Origin: Mikania micrantha
Taxonomy: Eukaryota; Streptophyta; Magnoliopsida; Asterales; Asteraceae
Direction of reading: 5' to 3'
DNA length: 64,000 nt
NCBI GenBank assembly: GCA_009363875.1
Contig: CM018694.1
Span: 4,092,001 to 4,156,000, forward strand
A program made the translations under genes and the position numbers. Shown here one piece after another: positions 1 to 10,090 of the stretch (position 1 is its first letter; every line of letters begins with the position of its first letter). The notes beneath the pieces were generated by a model. That model was not told the DNA's origin, did no database searches, and was given only the letters and a program-made list of their open reading frames with translations.

Positions 1-853
1 GTTTAAACACAGATTCTTCGTAGAGGATTATCTACGCGAGTTCACGTGTGTTTGATCATTCTGCTACATTCAAAGGTGCGTACACGGCCCCTTTTCTTAT
101 TTTACTGTTTTGGGGGAGAAAACATGTGCAAACAAAGCTTTTAGATACATATCACTTGCATGAGTTAGCTGTTTACATTAAGTGCGAACATAGCATTTCA
201 AGTCCTTACATATCGAACCGTTTAGTTTGCCGTAGTGCAAAGCGTGGTAGTTGGAAATAGATCTATTAGGTTTGACAAACCTCACTTAGTAGATGGGATC
301 TACGCAAGTGTTTGACTAGCCAATTCACATTACTATTGTTTGTTCTAGACAATAGTGGAAAGGCAACCAACATTCAAACAGTCAGCTTCGGTGTCGACCG
401 CTTATGTAAATAGTACAAATGACTAGCTATCATGACTATGCATGTGTGATTATGTTATTTGTAAACATTTCATTTCAAACAGTTGTTTCAAACAAACCTG
501 TGTATGCACCAACCTTTGTGTTGACTTGATTTACATGGGTTTTCTTAGGACGCTAAGGTACACGAGCAAACAAGCATGGACTAGGAGATCGAGTCGCATG
601 CATATTTTACATTTCTAATTGTTTTGAATTTAAACATTTGAGACTTTGCTTTGTAATTTACAGTTTTCAAACCGTTATGTTTGTTATTGTTTTAAAAACG
701 CTTCCGCAACGTTAGAACTTTGATATTACTGTTTTAGACCAAAGTATGTTTGAAAATCATATAGAGGTCTTCGTTATGTCTAATGATCTGAGATCCTGGT
801 TTGTCACGTCCCAAACGGTATGATTCCGTTAGTTGAAAATTGGGGGTGTGACA
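1..853 (+). repeat. A0: 3' end of a family-A Ty3/gypsy LTR (left part outside window)
   Basis: The sequence matches the last roughly 870 bp of the A1 LTR (about 3054-3928) nearly base for base, including the leader-like block, the conserved TTTCTTAGGACGCTAAG-type block near 540-555 and the terminal TGTGACA. It therefore marks a second family-A insertion (full element or solo LTR) whose body lies to the left. The base after the terminal CA is 854, where coding sequence of element H resumes; 854-858 (ACGTG) would be the right copy of a target duplication, which cannot be checked without the left flank. Short ORFs here are fortuitous. Confidence 0.9.
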
Positions 854-1068
854 ACGTGTATCTGAAGGGAGACAAGAAGTTTTTGATGTACCCGAAATTT
901 CTACAAATGATCTTCGATGCCCAAGTGCTGAATCTTCCCAAGGTCAACTCAGACATTATCAGACTTGAGCATATGGCTGATATTACCTTCAACAGGGTTC
1001 TTTCTTATCGGGGAAAGGAGAGGAAGCCTATTACTCGTCGTCTGTTTGGCCACCTCCTCAATCCTGAT
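854..1068 (+). pseudogene. Element H accessory ORF, first visible segment
   Basis: An open frame of about 71 codons between two LTRs encodes a segment with FLMYPKFLQMIFDAQ, a leucine-rich stretch and a basic KERKPITRRL segment. When A1 is ignored, the frame continues at 12972 (N-P-D, then Y-V-A-P), so this is one ORF cut in two by A1. The protein type is, from memory, a recurrent repeat-encoded protein of Asteraceae genomes, found downstream of copia-like RT/RNase H. That assignment is inference. The left end is lost to A0. I cannot assign a biochemical function. Confidence 0.65.
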
Positions 1069-1110
1069 TGTGACAATCCGACTTTTCGAGTTAACCTCGT
1101 TAACCCTCGT

Positions 1111-1365
1111 AGGCCCAATAAGGCCAATGAAGGCCCAACAAGGCCAATGAAGGCCCAACAAGACAAGTCAGGCTCAATGAAGTTTATGAAGGCCCAATAA
1201 GACAAATGTAGGCCCAAGAAGCCAAGGTGGGCTCAATAAAGGAAGAGTAGGCCCAGTGAGATCTAGGTAGGCCCAGTAAGCTCAAGATAGGCCTAGTGAA
1301 CTTGATGGAGGCCCAAATGGGTTAACCTAGCCCAATAATGTCTCAATTGGCCCAATTTGTACCAA
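1111..1365. promoter_or_regulatory. Cluster of about 11 site II-like motifs (TGGGCY / RGCCCA)
   Basis: Within about 250 bp there are about eleven GGCCCA, AGCCCA or TGGGCT cores, partly as tandem 20-bp units. TGGGCC/TGGGCT is the plant site II element bound by TCP transcription factors in promoters of ribosomal and growth genes (established for the motif). The cluster lies about 60-315 bp upstream of the TATA-like box at 1426, where an upstream activating region would sit. The 3' LTR has one additional 20-bp unit. Function is inferred. Confidence 0.5.
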
Positions 1366-1425
1366 ATTGGGAATTTAGTTTAGCTTTATTAGCCGAAAAT
1401 TTAAGGAAATCATAAGAGATCAAAC

Positions 1426-1433
1426 TATAAAAG
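1426..1433 (+). promoter_or_regulatory. TATA-like box of the A1 LTR
   Basis: TATAAAAG follows the site II cluster and is the best core-promoter match in the 5' half of the LTR. Families B (16302, 33901) and C (20619, 27745) have a TATAAAA box in the equivalent position. A start about 30 bp downstream would be expected. No transcript evidence is available. Confidence 0.45.
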
Positions 1434-1929
1434 ATTAGGATTAAGCAAAACAAATCTAGAATACTTTGAATTGTAAGAATTAACTAGTGATTTGTCAAAA
1501 CACACAATTTTGACTTACATAGTCAAAATTCGTCCATGTATACAAAAGGGAGTTATGAATTTCAATAGAATATGAAGTTATGGATCGAATTAATGGTGCT
1601 TAAAACACCTAATGATGATAATAAACGGTTATCATCAGTTATTACAATCATTATGGCCGAATTAAACCCAAATGATGATCTAGCTTCTTAAAACCGTTAC
1701 TAACGTAATCAAACTCATATAATTCGACAGAAACCCAAGCAATTGAGTTTTCAGAAACATTATTCGGTACCTTTAGGCTCTTTAGCATACACTAATTCGA
1801 ATCCAGAAGTCGTGGGTGAAGATTTGGATTGAAGGTCGGCCGAAACTCAATCTAATAGTCGAGATATATCAGTTTGACATCCATTCAAGTAAGTTTTCAC
1901 TCCTACACCACCTAAACATGCCGATTAAG

Positions 1930-2560
1930 CAAACCCCTATACTAATTATGGCTTCTAACATCAAATGGTACGAATCCGAGTTCTAGGGTTCTTAATATAG
2001 TTGGATTTGGGGGTTTCGGTTATGGTGGGTGTAAAAATGAAATCAAATATTACCCACACTTTCATAAAGTGCCGATTAACAAAGTTCATGAATCAATTTC
2101 ATCACATTTTGACGAATTGATTGGGTTCGACTACTAGGGTTCATCTAAGAATCGGTTTTGGGGTTTTTAATCAAATGAGCTTTAAAATCGAATTAAACTC
2201 CACCAATAGTTTCAGAAGGGTTTGAGTAAACTAAACCATGTATCAATTTTGTTGAGTAATATCGAATTGATTGAATTCAAATTCTAGGGCTTGTAATAAG
2301 AACGAAGTTGGGGGATTTTTAGAAAATGTGAATTAGAATCAAATTAAATGGTATACATAGCTTCAGACAGGTTCGATTAAGCAGAATGCTATATCAATTT
2401 TGTTTGGAAACATCGAAGTAATTGAATTCGAATTATAGGGTTCTTAAGTTTAAACAAATTGGGGAATTCGGGGTAATAGGGAACGATATTCAAATTAAAA
2501 CCATCTAAGGAGTCGGTTGGATGATTAGAACAAAAGCCCCAAGGTTGGGGGATCAATCGA
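1930..2560 (+). repeat. Four imperfect ~150-bp tandem units in the A LTR
   Basis: The anchor CTAGGGTTC (or ATAGGGTTC) recurs at about 1983, 2134, 2284 and 2434, spaced about 150 bp. Each is followed by a TTGGGGGATTT-like run and preceded by an AATTGATTGAATTC-like run. The same units are in the 3' LTR and, diverged and inverted, in A2 (about 60420-61080). They look like old tandem amplification within the LTR. No coding potential is seen. Confidence 0.6.
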
Positions 2561-2663
2561 GTTCGAATTCGTAATCAATTGAACATTAAGTGCTTCGGCT
2601 ATAATATCTAAGGGGAATTAGACCGAATGAGTGTTTAAAACAATTTAATTGTGAGTTCTAATG

Positions 2664-2747
2664 CGATTCCCTAGCGGGCTTGACTGGTAATGAGCGTGTG
2701 TTTGGTTCGGGAGGTCCCGGGTTCGAACCCGAGGGCTGCCGGTTTTT
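2664..2747 (+). other. tRNA-like internal (Pol III-type) block in the A LTR
   Basis: A D-arm-like hairpin (GCTT/GAGC around GACTGGTAAT, 2679-2696) resembles an A box. About 30 bp further on is a B-box-like GGGTTCGAACCC (2719-2730), and a run of five T (2743-2747) follows. The T-stem pairs only partly and no anticodon arm can be drawn, so this is not a functional tRNA gene. The diverged A2 copy (60240-60320, minus) keeps both boxes and a better B box, GGTTCGAATCC. It could be a tRNA-derived insertion or an internal Pol III promoter. Confidence 0.5.
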
Positions 2748-3129
2748 GGAATTTAAAACCATTTTGGTTTTTAAGTCATAACTTGTTTGTTTTAGATCCG
2801 TTTTTATCCGTTCGAATTGCGTTAGAACCAGAATTCAATTCCGGATGTATTAGAATAATAAAATTTATATTTTATCACGAAAACGAAATCGCGTATAATT
2901 ACGTTTAATTAAATAAAATCAAATATGATTTTATTTAAACGATTTCAAAGTCACGCGTATTTACGTATGCACATTTCTGACACTTTAACATACGTGTGTT
3001 GACACGTATGTGATTTCAAGCACAAAACGATAATCCGAATAACACTAAGTTATTGTTTAAACACAGATCCTTCGTAAGAGGATTCTCTACACGATTTCAC
3101 GCGTATTGATCATTCTGCAATCATCAAAG

Positions 3130-3631
3130 GTGCGTACACAGCCCCTTTCTTATTTTAAACTGTTTTGGGGGAGAAAACATGTGCAACAAACTATTTTTAG
3201 ATACATATCACTTGCATGAGTTAGCTGTTTACATTATGTGACAACATAGCAAATTGAAAGTCCTTACACACCTCGCACCGTTTAGTTTGCCGTAGCGCAA
3301 AGCGTGGTAGTTGGAAATAGATCTATTAGGTTTGACAAACCTCATCTGGTAGATGGGATCTACGCAGGTGTTTGACTGACCAAACACAATTTTACTATTG
3401 TTGTGCTAGACAATAGTGGCAAGGCAAAAACATGCTATAGCATGGCAATTCGTCAGCTTCGGTGTCGACCACTTATGTAAATAGTTTATATGACTAGCTA
3501 TCATGACTGTGCATGTGTGATTATGTTATCTACAAACTTGTTATTCAAACTGCTGTTTTGAACATTGTGAATACTTAAAACTTGTGTTATGCACCAACCT
3601 TTGTGTTGACTTGATTTACATGTTTTCTCAG
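3130..3631 (+). other. Putative LTR-borne intron (donor 3130, acceptor 3631)
   Basis: AAAG|GTGCGT at 3130 is followed by a GCCCCTTTC block, and TTTTCTCAG|GACG ends at 3631 after a conserved CAACC..GTGTTGACTT stretch. Families C and D have CAG|GTGAGT followed by TGCCCCTTTT, and TTTCTCAG|GTGACG after the same stretch, in the same order. Conservation of both ends with very different lengths between (0.5 to 1.9 kb) suggests a real intron or another paired signal. Inference only. Confidence 0.4.
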
Positions 3632-3930
3632 GACGCTAAGGCGCGCATTAAAGCTGGCATGGACTAGGAGATAGAGTCGCATGCATTTTAAACCTTTTGG
3701 ATATTTGAATTTGAACATTTAAGGATTTTGTTTTGTAATTTACATATTACAACTGTTAGTGGTTTTTAAACGCTTCCGCAACTTTTGAAACTCTGATGTT
3801 ATGTTTTAAAGACCAAAGTATGTTTTGAAATTCATATAGAGGTCTTCGTTATGTCTAATGATCTGAGATCCTGGTTTGTCACGTTCCCAAACGGTTTGAT
3901 TCCGTTAGTTGGAATTGGGGGTGTGACAGA

Positions 3931-3943
3931 TTGGTATCAGAGA
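3931..3943 (+). other. Primer binding site of A1
   Basis: TTGGTATCAGAGA starts two bases after the 5' LTR and is complementary, with one mismatch, to the 3' end of plant initiator methionine tRNA (TGGTATCAGAGC). It primes minus-strand DNA synthesis and fixes the 5' LTR end at 3928. Confidence 0.9.
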
Positions 3944-4111
3944 CATTGGTTATAGCGAACTAGGTTTGCATTTGTAGGATTAGACTATGACTGTTAGACA
4001 TTAGACACATATGTTTACACACATTGCTTAGAAATTACATATGACATTATGTAATTGACTTGTTTACGCATTCCATGGCACCGCGCTTACATATGGTATT
4101 ATGTAACAGGC

Positions 4112-4741
4112 ATGGCATCATCTTCAGTACCTTACATCTACATTGATGATTCTGAGGACGAGGAACCGATAGTTCCAGCACCACCGACATCACCACCACC
4201 ACCTATTCCATCTCCTCCATCATATGAGAGGGATGACTCAGATCCGGAGGAGGATCCGGAGGAGGACCCAGACGAGGATCCAGAGGAGGATCCAGATGAA
4301 GACCCGGATGAGGATCCGGAGGAGGAGCCAGAGGAGGGTACTCAGCAGATCCCTGCTGAGGGACCTTCTGCACATTCAGCACCAGTACTAGATGTTCCTG
4401 AGCCTAAGAGGCAAAGGACGGACGCTGAGGAGATCGCCAAACTGCGCGAGGATCTGTACGAGGCAGAAGATAGGATCGCACAACACTCTCAGGAACAATG
4501 GGATGCTAATGAGAGGCAAGAGGAACTTGCCCATCTGGTTCATGATATGCAGAATGAGATGATTAACTTGATTGATCGTCTCGAAGCTTCAGAGAACCGA
4601 GCTGAGTTCTTGGAGGGCAGGATAGAAGCCTTAGAGGATTTAGTGGCCTCTGAGAATGAGGAAGAGGATGAAGAGGAAGAAGGGGAGGAACCAGCACCAG
4701 TTGTTGATTCCGATCCTGAATCCACCGTTGAGGATGATTGA
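4112..4741 (+). CDS. Accessory acidic coiled-coil ORF upstream of gag in A1
   Basis: The frame encodes 209 residues from an ATG at 4112 (MASSSVPYIYIDDSEDEE). An in-frame ATG 19 codons upstream is possible but its segment looks like leader. Order: acidic and proline-rich N-terminus; repeated DPEEDPDEDP-type units at about residues 44-74; a short basic KRQR at about 98-101, possibly a nuclear signal; a heptad-like, probably coiled-coil, region at about 104-180; and a Glu/Asp tail. It lies between the primer binding site and gag. An acceptor-like TTTCTTGTAAATAG (ending 4986) just before the gag ATG leaves room for splicing of this ORF onto gag. Function is unknown; similar acidic, coiled-coil N-terminal extensions of gag occur, from memory, in Asteraceae Ty3 elements. 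Confidence 0.75.
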   Translation: MASSSVPYIYIDDSEDEEPIVPAPPTSPPPPIPSPPSYERDDSDPEEDPEEDPDEDPEEDPDEDPDEDPEEEPEEGTQQIPAEGPSAHSAPVLDVPEPKRQRTDAEEIAKLREDLYEAEDRIAQHSQEQWDANERQEELAHLVHDMQNEMINLIDRLEASENRAEFLEGRIEALEDLVASENEEEDEEEEGEEPAPVVDSDPESTVEDD

Positions 4742-4993
4742 TTGTTTTTCTTTCTCTTTGTTTGTTTTGTTTAAACTTATTAGGAACGGGTTGTGTTCCT
4801 ACATTAGTAGTTTGAAAATTTATGTTTTATTTCAAAAGTATTGTACTCAAAGAAAGTTTCTATCTATTGAAGAATTATTAATTATTTCCAACAGTTGTGT
4901 TGATTTATATTATGTGTTGTGTTTGTTGTTTTACTTACACATGTCAAATTGGATTTTGATTACGCGCTAACATTTCTTGTAAATAGGAAGGAA

Positions 4994-7900
4994 ATGGCTG
5001 ACGGAAACATCCATATGACTATTGCTGAGCTCAATGAGCTAATTAACAACAGAGTTGCCGAGGCAATCGCACAGTATGCTCAGACACACAACATAGGGCC
5101 ACAGGGTCCAGCTGGGGGATTGATTAACCCACAAGTCTGCACGTTCAAGATGTTCTTGGACTGTAAGCCACACAATTTCAAAGGGTCGGAGGGGGCCATT
5201 GGACTCCTTCGGTGGATTGAAAAGGCGGAGTCTGTGTTTGAAATGTGCAACTGCCCCAACGAGAGCAAAGTGAAGTTTGCAACGGGAACATTGGAGGGTC
5301 CAGCATTAACCTGGTGGAACTCGAATGTTCAGACTCTGGGGTTGGGTGAGGCAAATGCCTTAACATGGAATGACTTCAAAACTTTACTGCAAGAGGAGTA
5401 CTGTCCTCGCAGTGAAATGCAGAAGTTGGAAGAGGAATATTGGCACCTCAAGATGGAGGGGTCAAATATTGAAGAGTACACAACCAGGTCACATGAGTTG
5501 GCCAGACTGCTACCACACATGGCTACTCCAGCCAGTAAGTGGATTGAAAGATACATTGGAGGACTAGTGCCTCAGATTCAGGGGTTGGTGACTTCAGCAA
5601 ATCCCACCACCATCCAACAAGCTGTTCGTTTAGCGCATCAGCTTACTGACCAGGCAGTGTTACAGGGGACTCTGCCTAAACGAACATCTGCTACCAAGGT
5701 GGGAGATCATAAGAGAAAGTGGGAAGGTAACAACTTAAAGGGTAACAACCAACAATCATATAAGCAAAACCGGAAGCAAGACTCAAACAAGCCTTATCAT
5801 ACTTCAAGCAGTGGTCAGCAATCGTCATCATCGGGGGGTTATATTGGTAAACACCCCAAGTGCAACAGGTGTGGGTATCATCATGCAGGTAATCAGTGTG
5901 AGAGAGCTAAGTGCCAGAGGTGTGGCAAGATTGGACATGCGGCTAAGGATTGTCGCGGGGAGCTACAGAACAACCATAACAACCAGAATAACAATCAGAA
6001 CAACGCACAGAAAGGTTGTTTTGAGTGCGGCAAGATGGGGCATTTTAAGAAAGATTGCCCACAACTCAAGAAAAGTGGGGAGAATAATAATGCAACAGGC
6101 AACGGCAACGACAATGGTAATGGTAATGGCACCAACAACAACAATAATGACAACAACAATGGTGCTAGAGGCAGGGCGTTTGTGATTGGAGGACGTCAGG
6201 CACGGGAGGATCCCAACATCGTTACGGGTACGTTCCTCTTAAATAATCACTATGCCTCTATGTTATTTGACACTGGTGCCGACCGGAGTTTTATATCTAG
6301 TTCACTTGCTAAGTTGCTAAATGTTAGTCCCACTGCCTTAGATAGTCCATACACTGTGGGATTAGCTGATGGTAAGTTGATTGTAGTGGAAAGTATTTTT
6401 AAGGGATGTATCCTTGATTTGATGGGTCAAACATTAGAGATTGATCTTATGCCTATTGCATTAGGCAGTTTTGATGTGGTTATTGGCATGGACTGGTTGT
6501 CCAAAAACCAGGCTGAAATCATATGCCATGAAAAGATCGTTCGCATACCTCTTCCGCAGGGAGAGACATTATATGTACAAGGTGAGAAGAGCAGTATGCC
6601 ACTGCATCTCATATCTTGTATGAAAGCACACAAGTGTCTACGTAAGGGTCATACAGCAGTTATAGCCCTTATAACTGAAAAACCGGTAGTTGAGAAGAAG
6701 ATTGAAGATATACCAGTAGTCTGTGAATTTCCGGAGGTGTTTCCAGAAGACTTGCCGGGATTACCGCCTATCAGACAGGTGGAATTCCGAATCGACCTTA
6801 CACCAGATGCAGCACCGATAGCTAGGGCGCCTTATCGACTTGCACCGTCAGAGATGCAAGAGTTATCTACACAACTGCAAGAATTGTTGGATAAGGGTTT
6901 CATACGACCTAGTTTTTCACCATGGGGAGCTCCAGTTTTGTTTGTAAAGAAGAAGGACGGAACTTTCCGTATGTGTATCGACTACCGGGAATTGAACAAG
7001 GTCACTATCAAGAACCGGTATCCGTTACCCAGGATTGACAATCTGTTTGATCAGTTGCAAGGTTCGAGTTGCTACTCGAAGATTGATCTCAGGTCTGGTT
7101 ATCATCAACTAAGAGTTCAGGAGGAGGATATTCCGAAGACAGCATTCAGAACACGCTATGGCCATTATGAGTTCTTGGTCATGCCATTTGGGTTGACAAA
7201 CGCTCCAGCTGTATTCATGGATCTCATGAATCGTGTTTGTAAACCTTATCTTGATAAGTTTGTCATTGTTTTCATTGATGACATTCTCATCTATTCACAG
7301 TCTGAAGAAGAACACGCTGAACATCTTCGATTGCTATTGGAATTACTAAAACAGGAACAATTGTACGCTAAGTTCTCGAAATGTGATTTCTGGATGCGAG
7401 AAGTACAATTCTTGGGTCATATAGTCAATGAAAAGGGCATACATGTTGATCCAGCAAAGATTGAAGCAATTAAGAATTGGGAAGCACCAAAGACCCCTAC
7501 CGAGGTACGACAATTCCTTGGTTTGGCGGGTTACTACCGACGATTCATTGAGGGATTCTCAAAGATCGCTCAACTACTTACAGCTCTTACGCACAAGGGA
7601 ACGAAGTATAACTGGACGGATAAACAGGAAACTGCGTTCCAGTTATTGAAACAGAAACTTTGCAACGCACCGATTATGTCCTTACCGGAAGGAACAGAAG
7701 ACTTTGTGGTGTATTGTGATGCATCTGCACAAGGTTTGGGATGTGTGTTGATGCAACGTGATAAAGTGATTGCTTATGCTTCCAGACAACTAAGAACGCA
7801 CGAAAAGAATTACACTACTCATGACTTGGAGTTAGGAGCAGTGGTTTTTGCTTTGAAGATTTGGAGGCATTATTTGTATGGAACTAAGTGTACTATTTAC

Positions 7901-9562
7901 ACTGATCATAAGAGTTTGCAACATATCTTTGATCAGAAGGAGCTTAATATGAGGCAACGACGATGGGTTGAATTGTTGAACGATTATGAGTGTGCGATTA
8001 AGTATCACCCGGGAAAAGCTAATGTGGTAGCTGACGCTTTAAGCAGAAAAGACACAACAGGAACAAGACGGGTTCGTGCACTTATGATGACAATACATAC
8101 TGACTTACCTGACAAGGTGCACAGTGCTCAGATTGAGGCCTTGAAAAAGGAAAACTTAGTACCAGAATCCTTACGAGGAATGGAAGAACAATTGGATGTT
8201 AAACCTGATGGGATTCGTTATTTCATTAATCGAATGTGGATACCTTTGTATGGAGGTTTAAGGGAACTCGTGATGGACGAAGCACACAAGTCTAGATATT
8301 CAGTCCATCCGGGATCAGACAAGATGTATCATGATTTGAAGGCACTGTATTGGTGGCCTCACATGAAAGCTGATATTGCTAAGTACGTTAGCAAATGTTT
8401 GACTTGTTCGAAAGTCAAAGTTGAATACCAGAAGCCATCTGGTTTACTGCAACAACCAGAGATACCGATGTGGAAATGGGAACAGATTTCGATGGACTTC
8501 ATTACTAAGTTACCCCGTACACCGACTGGTTGTGATACGATATGGGTAATTGTCGATAGATTAACGAAATCTGCACACTTCTTAGCAATCAAGGAAACTG
8601 ATAAGATGGAGAAACTGACTCGTATTTACATCAAGGAAGTAGTAGCACGGCATGGCGTGCCAATCTCTATCATATCAGATCGGGATGCACGTTTTACTTC
8701 CAACTTTTGGAAATCACTTCATAAGTCATTGGGGACTCGCTTGGATATGAGTACCGCTTATCATCCACAGACTGACGGTCAAAGTGAACGAACGATTCAA
8801 ACGCTCGAGGATATGTTACGAGCTTGTGTAATTGACTTTGGTGATAGCTGGGAGAATCATTTACCGTTAGTGGAATTCTCTTACAATAATAGTTATCATA
8901 CAAGTATTCAAGCAGCACCGTTTGAAGCTTTGTATGGTCGCAAATGTCGTTCACCAGTTTGTTGGGCTGAGATTGGAGACAGTCAGATAACAGGTCCTGA
9001 ACTGGTGCACGAGACGACAGAGAAGATAGTTCAAATCCGGAACCGTACGGCAGCGGCTCGGGATCGACAGAAGAGTTATGCAGACAAACGTCGCAAGCCG
9101 TTGGAATTTCAAGTAGGAGACCGAGTTCTTCTAAAGGTATCACCTTGGAAAGGTGTGATACGATTCGGCAAGCGCGGGAAGCTTAGTCCACGTTACGTAG
9201 GACCTTTTGAAATCCTGAAAAGGATTGGTCCGGTGGCGTATCAACTCAAGTTACCGGATGAACTCAGTGGAGCTCATGATGTTTTTCACGTATCGAACTT
9301 AAAGAAATGTCTTTCTGATGAGACATTGATTGTACCGTTGGAAGAAATGCAAGTAGATGAACAGTTACGATTCATTGAAGAACCAGTAGAAATCATGGAC
9401 CGGGAGGTCAAACAGCTTAAGCAAAGCAAGATTCCAATAGTCAAAGTTCGATGGAATTCAAGACGTGGTCCTGAATTCACATGGGAACGGGAAGATCAAA
9501 TGATGAAGAAATATCCTCATCTATTTAAAACAGCTACTGCTAACACGGAGAGCGCACGTTAA
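4994..9562 (+). CDS. A1 Gag-Pol polyprotein (1,522 aa), chromovirus type
   Basis: Single open frame from ATG 4994 ([13 protein letters not shown]); 25 upstream in-frame codons look non-coding. Order: gag core with LTWWNS near residue 105; two CCHC zinc knuckles at about 307 ([14 protein letters not shown]) and 342 ([14 protein letters not shown]); Asn-rich linker; aspartic protease DTGA at about 426; reverse transcriptase with FIDD active site at about 761-763; RNase H with YCDAS at about 909; integrase with an HHCC zinc domain (about 1098-1138) and a D,D-35-E triad near 1168, 1229 and 1265; C-terminal chromodomain about 1460-1512 (VKVRWNS, FTWERED). A chromodomain plus methionine-tRNA priming points to the Tekay/Del lineage. 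It packages RNA, copies it to DNA and integrates it. No stop or frameshift is seen. Confidence 0.95.
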   Translation: MADGNIHMTIAELNELINNRVAEAIAQYAQTHNIGPQGPAGGLINPQVCTFKMFLDCKPHNFKGSEGAIGLLRWIEKAESVFEMCNCPNESKVKFATGTLEGPALTWWNSNVQTLGLGEANALTWNDFKTLLQEEYCPRSEMQKLEEEYWHLKMEGSNIEEYTTRSHELARLLPHMATPASKWIERYIGGLVPQIQGLVTSANPTTIQQAVRLAHQLTDQAVLQGTLPKRTSATKVGDHKRKWEGNNLKGNNQQSYKQNRKQDSNKPYHTSSSGQQSSSSGGYIGKHPKCNRCGYHHAGNQCERAKCQRCGKIGHAAKDCRGELQNNHNNQNNNQNNAQKGCFECGKMGHFKKDCPQLKKSGENNNATGNGNDNGNGNGTNNNNNDNNNGARGRAFVIGGRQAREDPNIVTGTFLLNNHYASMLFDTGADRSFISSSLAKLLNVSPTALDSPYTVGLADGKLIVVESIFKGCILDLMGQTLEIDLMPIALGSFDVVIGMDWLSKNQAEIICHEKIVRIPLPQGETLYVQGEKSSMPLHLISCMKAHKCLRKGHTAVIALITEKPVVEKKIEDIPVVCEFPEVFPEDLPGLPPIRQVEFRIDLTPDAAPIARAPYRLAPSEMQELSTQLQELLDKGFIRPSFSPWGAPVLFVKKKDGTFRMCIDYRELNKVTIKNRYPLPRIDNLFDQLQGSSCYSKIDLRSGYHQLRVQEEDIPKTAFRTRYGHYEFLVMPFGLTNAPAVFMDLMNRVCKPYLDKFVIVFIDDILIYSQSEEEHAEHLRLLLELLKQEQLYAKFSKCDFWMREVQFLGHIVNEKGIHVDPAKIEAIKNWEAPKTPTEVRQFLGLAGYYRRFIEGFSKIAQLLTALTHKGTKYNWTDKQETAFQLLKQKLCNAPIMSLPEGTEDFVVYCDASAQGLGCVLMQRDKVIAYASRQLRTHEKNYTTHDLELGAVVFALKIWRHYLYGTKCTIYTDHKSLQHIFDQKELNMRQRRWVELLNDYECAIKYHPGKANVVADALSRKDTTGTRRVRALMMTIHTDLPDKVHSAQIEALKKENLVPESLRGMEEQLDVKPDGIRYFINRMWIPLYGGLRELVMDEAHKSRYSVHPGSDKMYHDLKALYWWPHMKADIAKYVSKCLTCSKVKVEYQKPSGLLQQPEIPMWKWEQISMDFITKLPRTPTGCDTIWVIVDRLTKSAHFLAIKETDKMEKLTRIYIKEVVARHGVPISIISDRDARFTSNFWKSLHKSLGTRLDMSTAYHPQTDGQSERTIQTLEDMLRACVIDFGDSWENHLPLVEFSYNNSYHTSIQAAPFEALYGRKCRSPVCWAEIGDSQITGPELVHETTEKIVQIRNRTAAARDRQKSYADKRRKPLEFQVGDRVLLKVSPWKGVIRFGKRGKLSPRYVGPFEILKRIGPVAYQLKLPDELSGAHDVFHVSNLKKCLSDETLIVPLEEMQVDEQLRFIEEPVEIMDREVKQLKQSKIPIVKVRWNSRRGPEFTWEREDQMMKKYPHLFKTATANTESAR

Positions 9563-9597
9563 ATTTCGGGACGAAATTTCCTTCAACAAGGGGATGA
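9561..9597 (+). other. Upstream copy of the hairpin plus polypurine tract cassette (A1)
   Basis: A perfect hairpin AAATTTCG-GGA-CGAAATTT (9561-9579) overlaps the gag-pol stop codon and is followed by TTCAAC and AAGGGGATGA (9588-9597). This is the arrangement that normally precedes a 3' LTR, but here 490 bp of other sequence follows. A second copy lies at 10054-10090. A2 has the same duplicated layout. Confidence 0.75.
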
Positions 9598-10053
9598 CGT
9601 GATGCTTCACACATCAACACTGCAAATTTCAAACTGTAAGCACAAACATTTTATTTATTCAATTGATTTTGTTACAAACATTTGTGCTACATTACATTCT
9701 ATATATTTTATGTGCTACATTTCATATGTTACATGTTATGGTAGTACATACATGGTTGGTATGATTGGTTACACACATTTTGCTATGTGCGGGGTTGCAT
9801 AGTACAAACGGTTATAGAAACTCACTATGTGTGAGGTTACACAACACAGTATGATCAAACACAAACAGTCACAGTTAGGTGAACTAACTAGTGTATACGC
9901 AAACAGTCACATTGAACGATCACATTTGAGTTGTGATGTTGCAAGCATTAGACTTTGTGTGTGAGTACACACAAGCACACAGAATGATCAAATCACACTA
10001 ACACGCACAATCTAAACTTGTAAGTAGATTCCTAACTACTCCTAACATTTGTT
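9598..10053 (+). other. Non-coding spacer between the two polypurine cassettes
   Basis: About 455 bp with many ACACA/TGTGT-type stretches, including a repeated ATGTGYGRGGTT-ACAC pattern around 9785-9850. No convincing ORF is seen; a 67-codon frame at 9599 looks random. The spacer is conserved in A2 (61956-62436, inverted), so it is a fixed part of the family. Confidence 0.6.
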
Positions 10054-10090
10054 AATTTTCGGGACGAAAATTCCTTCAACAAGGGGATGA
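10054..10090 (+). other. Hairpin plus polypurine tract that primes the A1 3' LTR
   Basis: AATTTTCG-GGA-CGAAAATT (10054-10072) forms a perfect 8-bp stem and is followed by AAGGGGATGA (10081-10090) directly abutting the LTR start TGTGACAAT. The polypurine tract primes plus-strand DNA synthesis. Relative to the upstream copy, the stem differs by a compensatory A-T to T-A pair exchange that preserves pairing. Confidence 0.85.

Larger units (their letters stand above)
1069..3928 (+). repeat. A1 5' LTR (2,860 bp)
   Basis: Begins TGTGACAAT and ends GTGTGACA, immediately followed by the primer binding site. In order it holds a cluster of GGCCCA motifs (1111-1365), a TATA-like box (1426-1433), a GTAAGT 5' splice-site-like sequence (1889), four approximately 150-bp imperfect repeats (about 1930-2560), a tRNA-like block (2664-2747), a second GT donor-like site (3130) and a TTTTCTCAG acceptor-like site (3631). 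It contains no convincing protein gene; ORFs of 60-130 codons at its start and around 2690 are reading-frame accidents in repeats. Confidence 0.93.

Noticed and set aside
949..1217. Overlapping ORFs on both strands rich in GLHWPCWAFIGL-type repeats
   Set aside because: They are translations of the tandem GGCCCA units at the start of the family-A LTR.
2664..2747. Functional tRNA gene
   Set aside because: No anticodon arm or acceptor stem can be drawn and the T-stem has mismatches; only box-like elements remain.
8694..9143. 149-codon minus-strand ORF inside A1 integrase
   Set aside because: Shadow of the strongly coding plus frame; no independent support.
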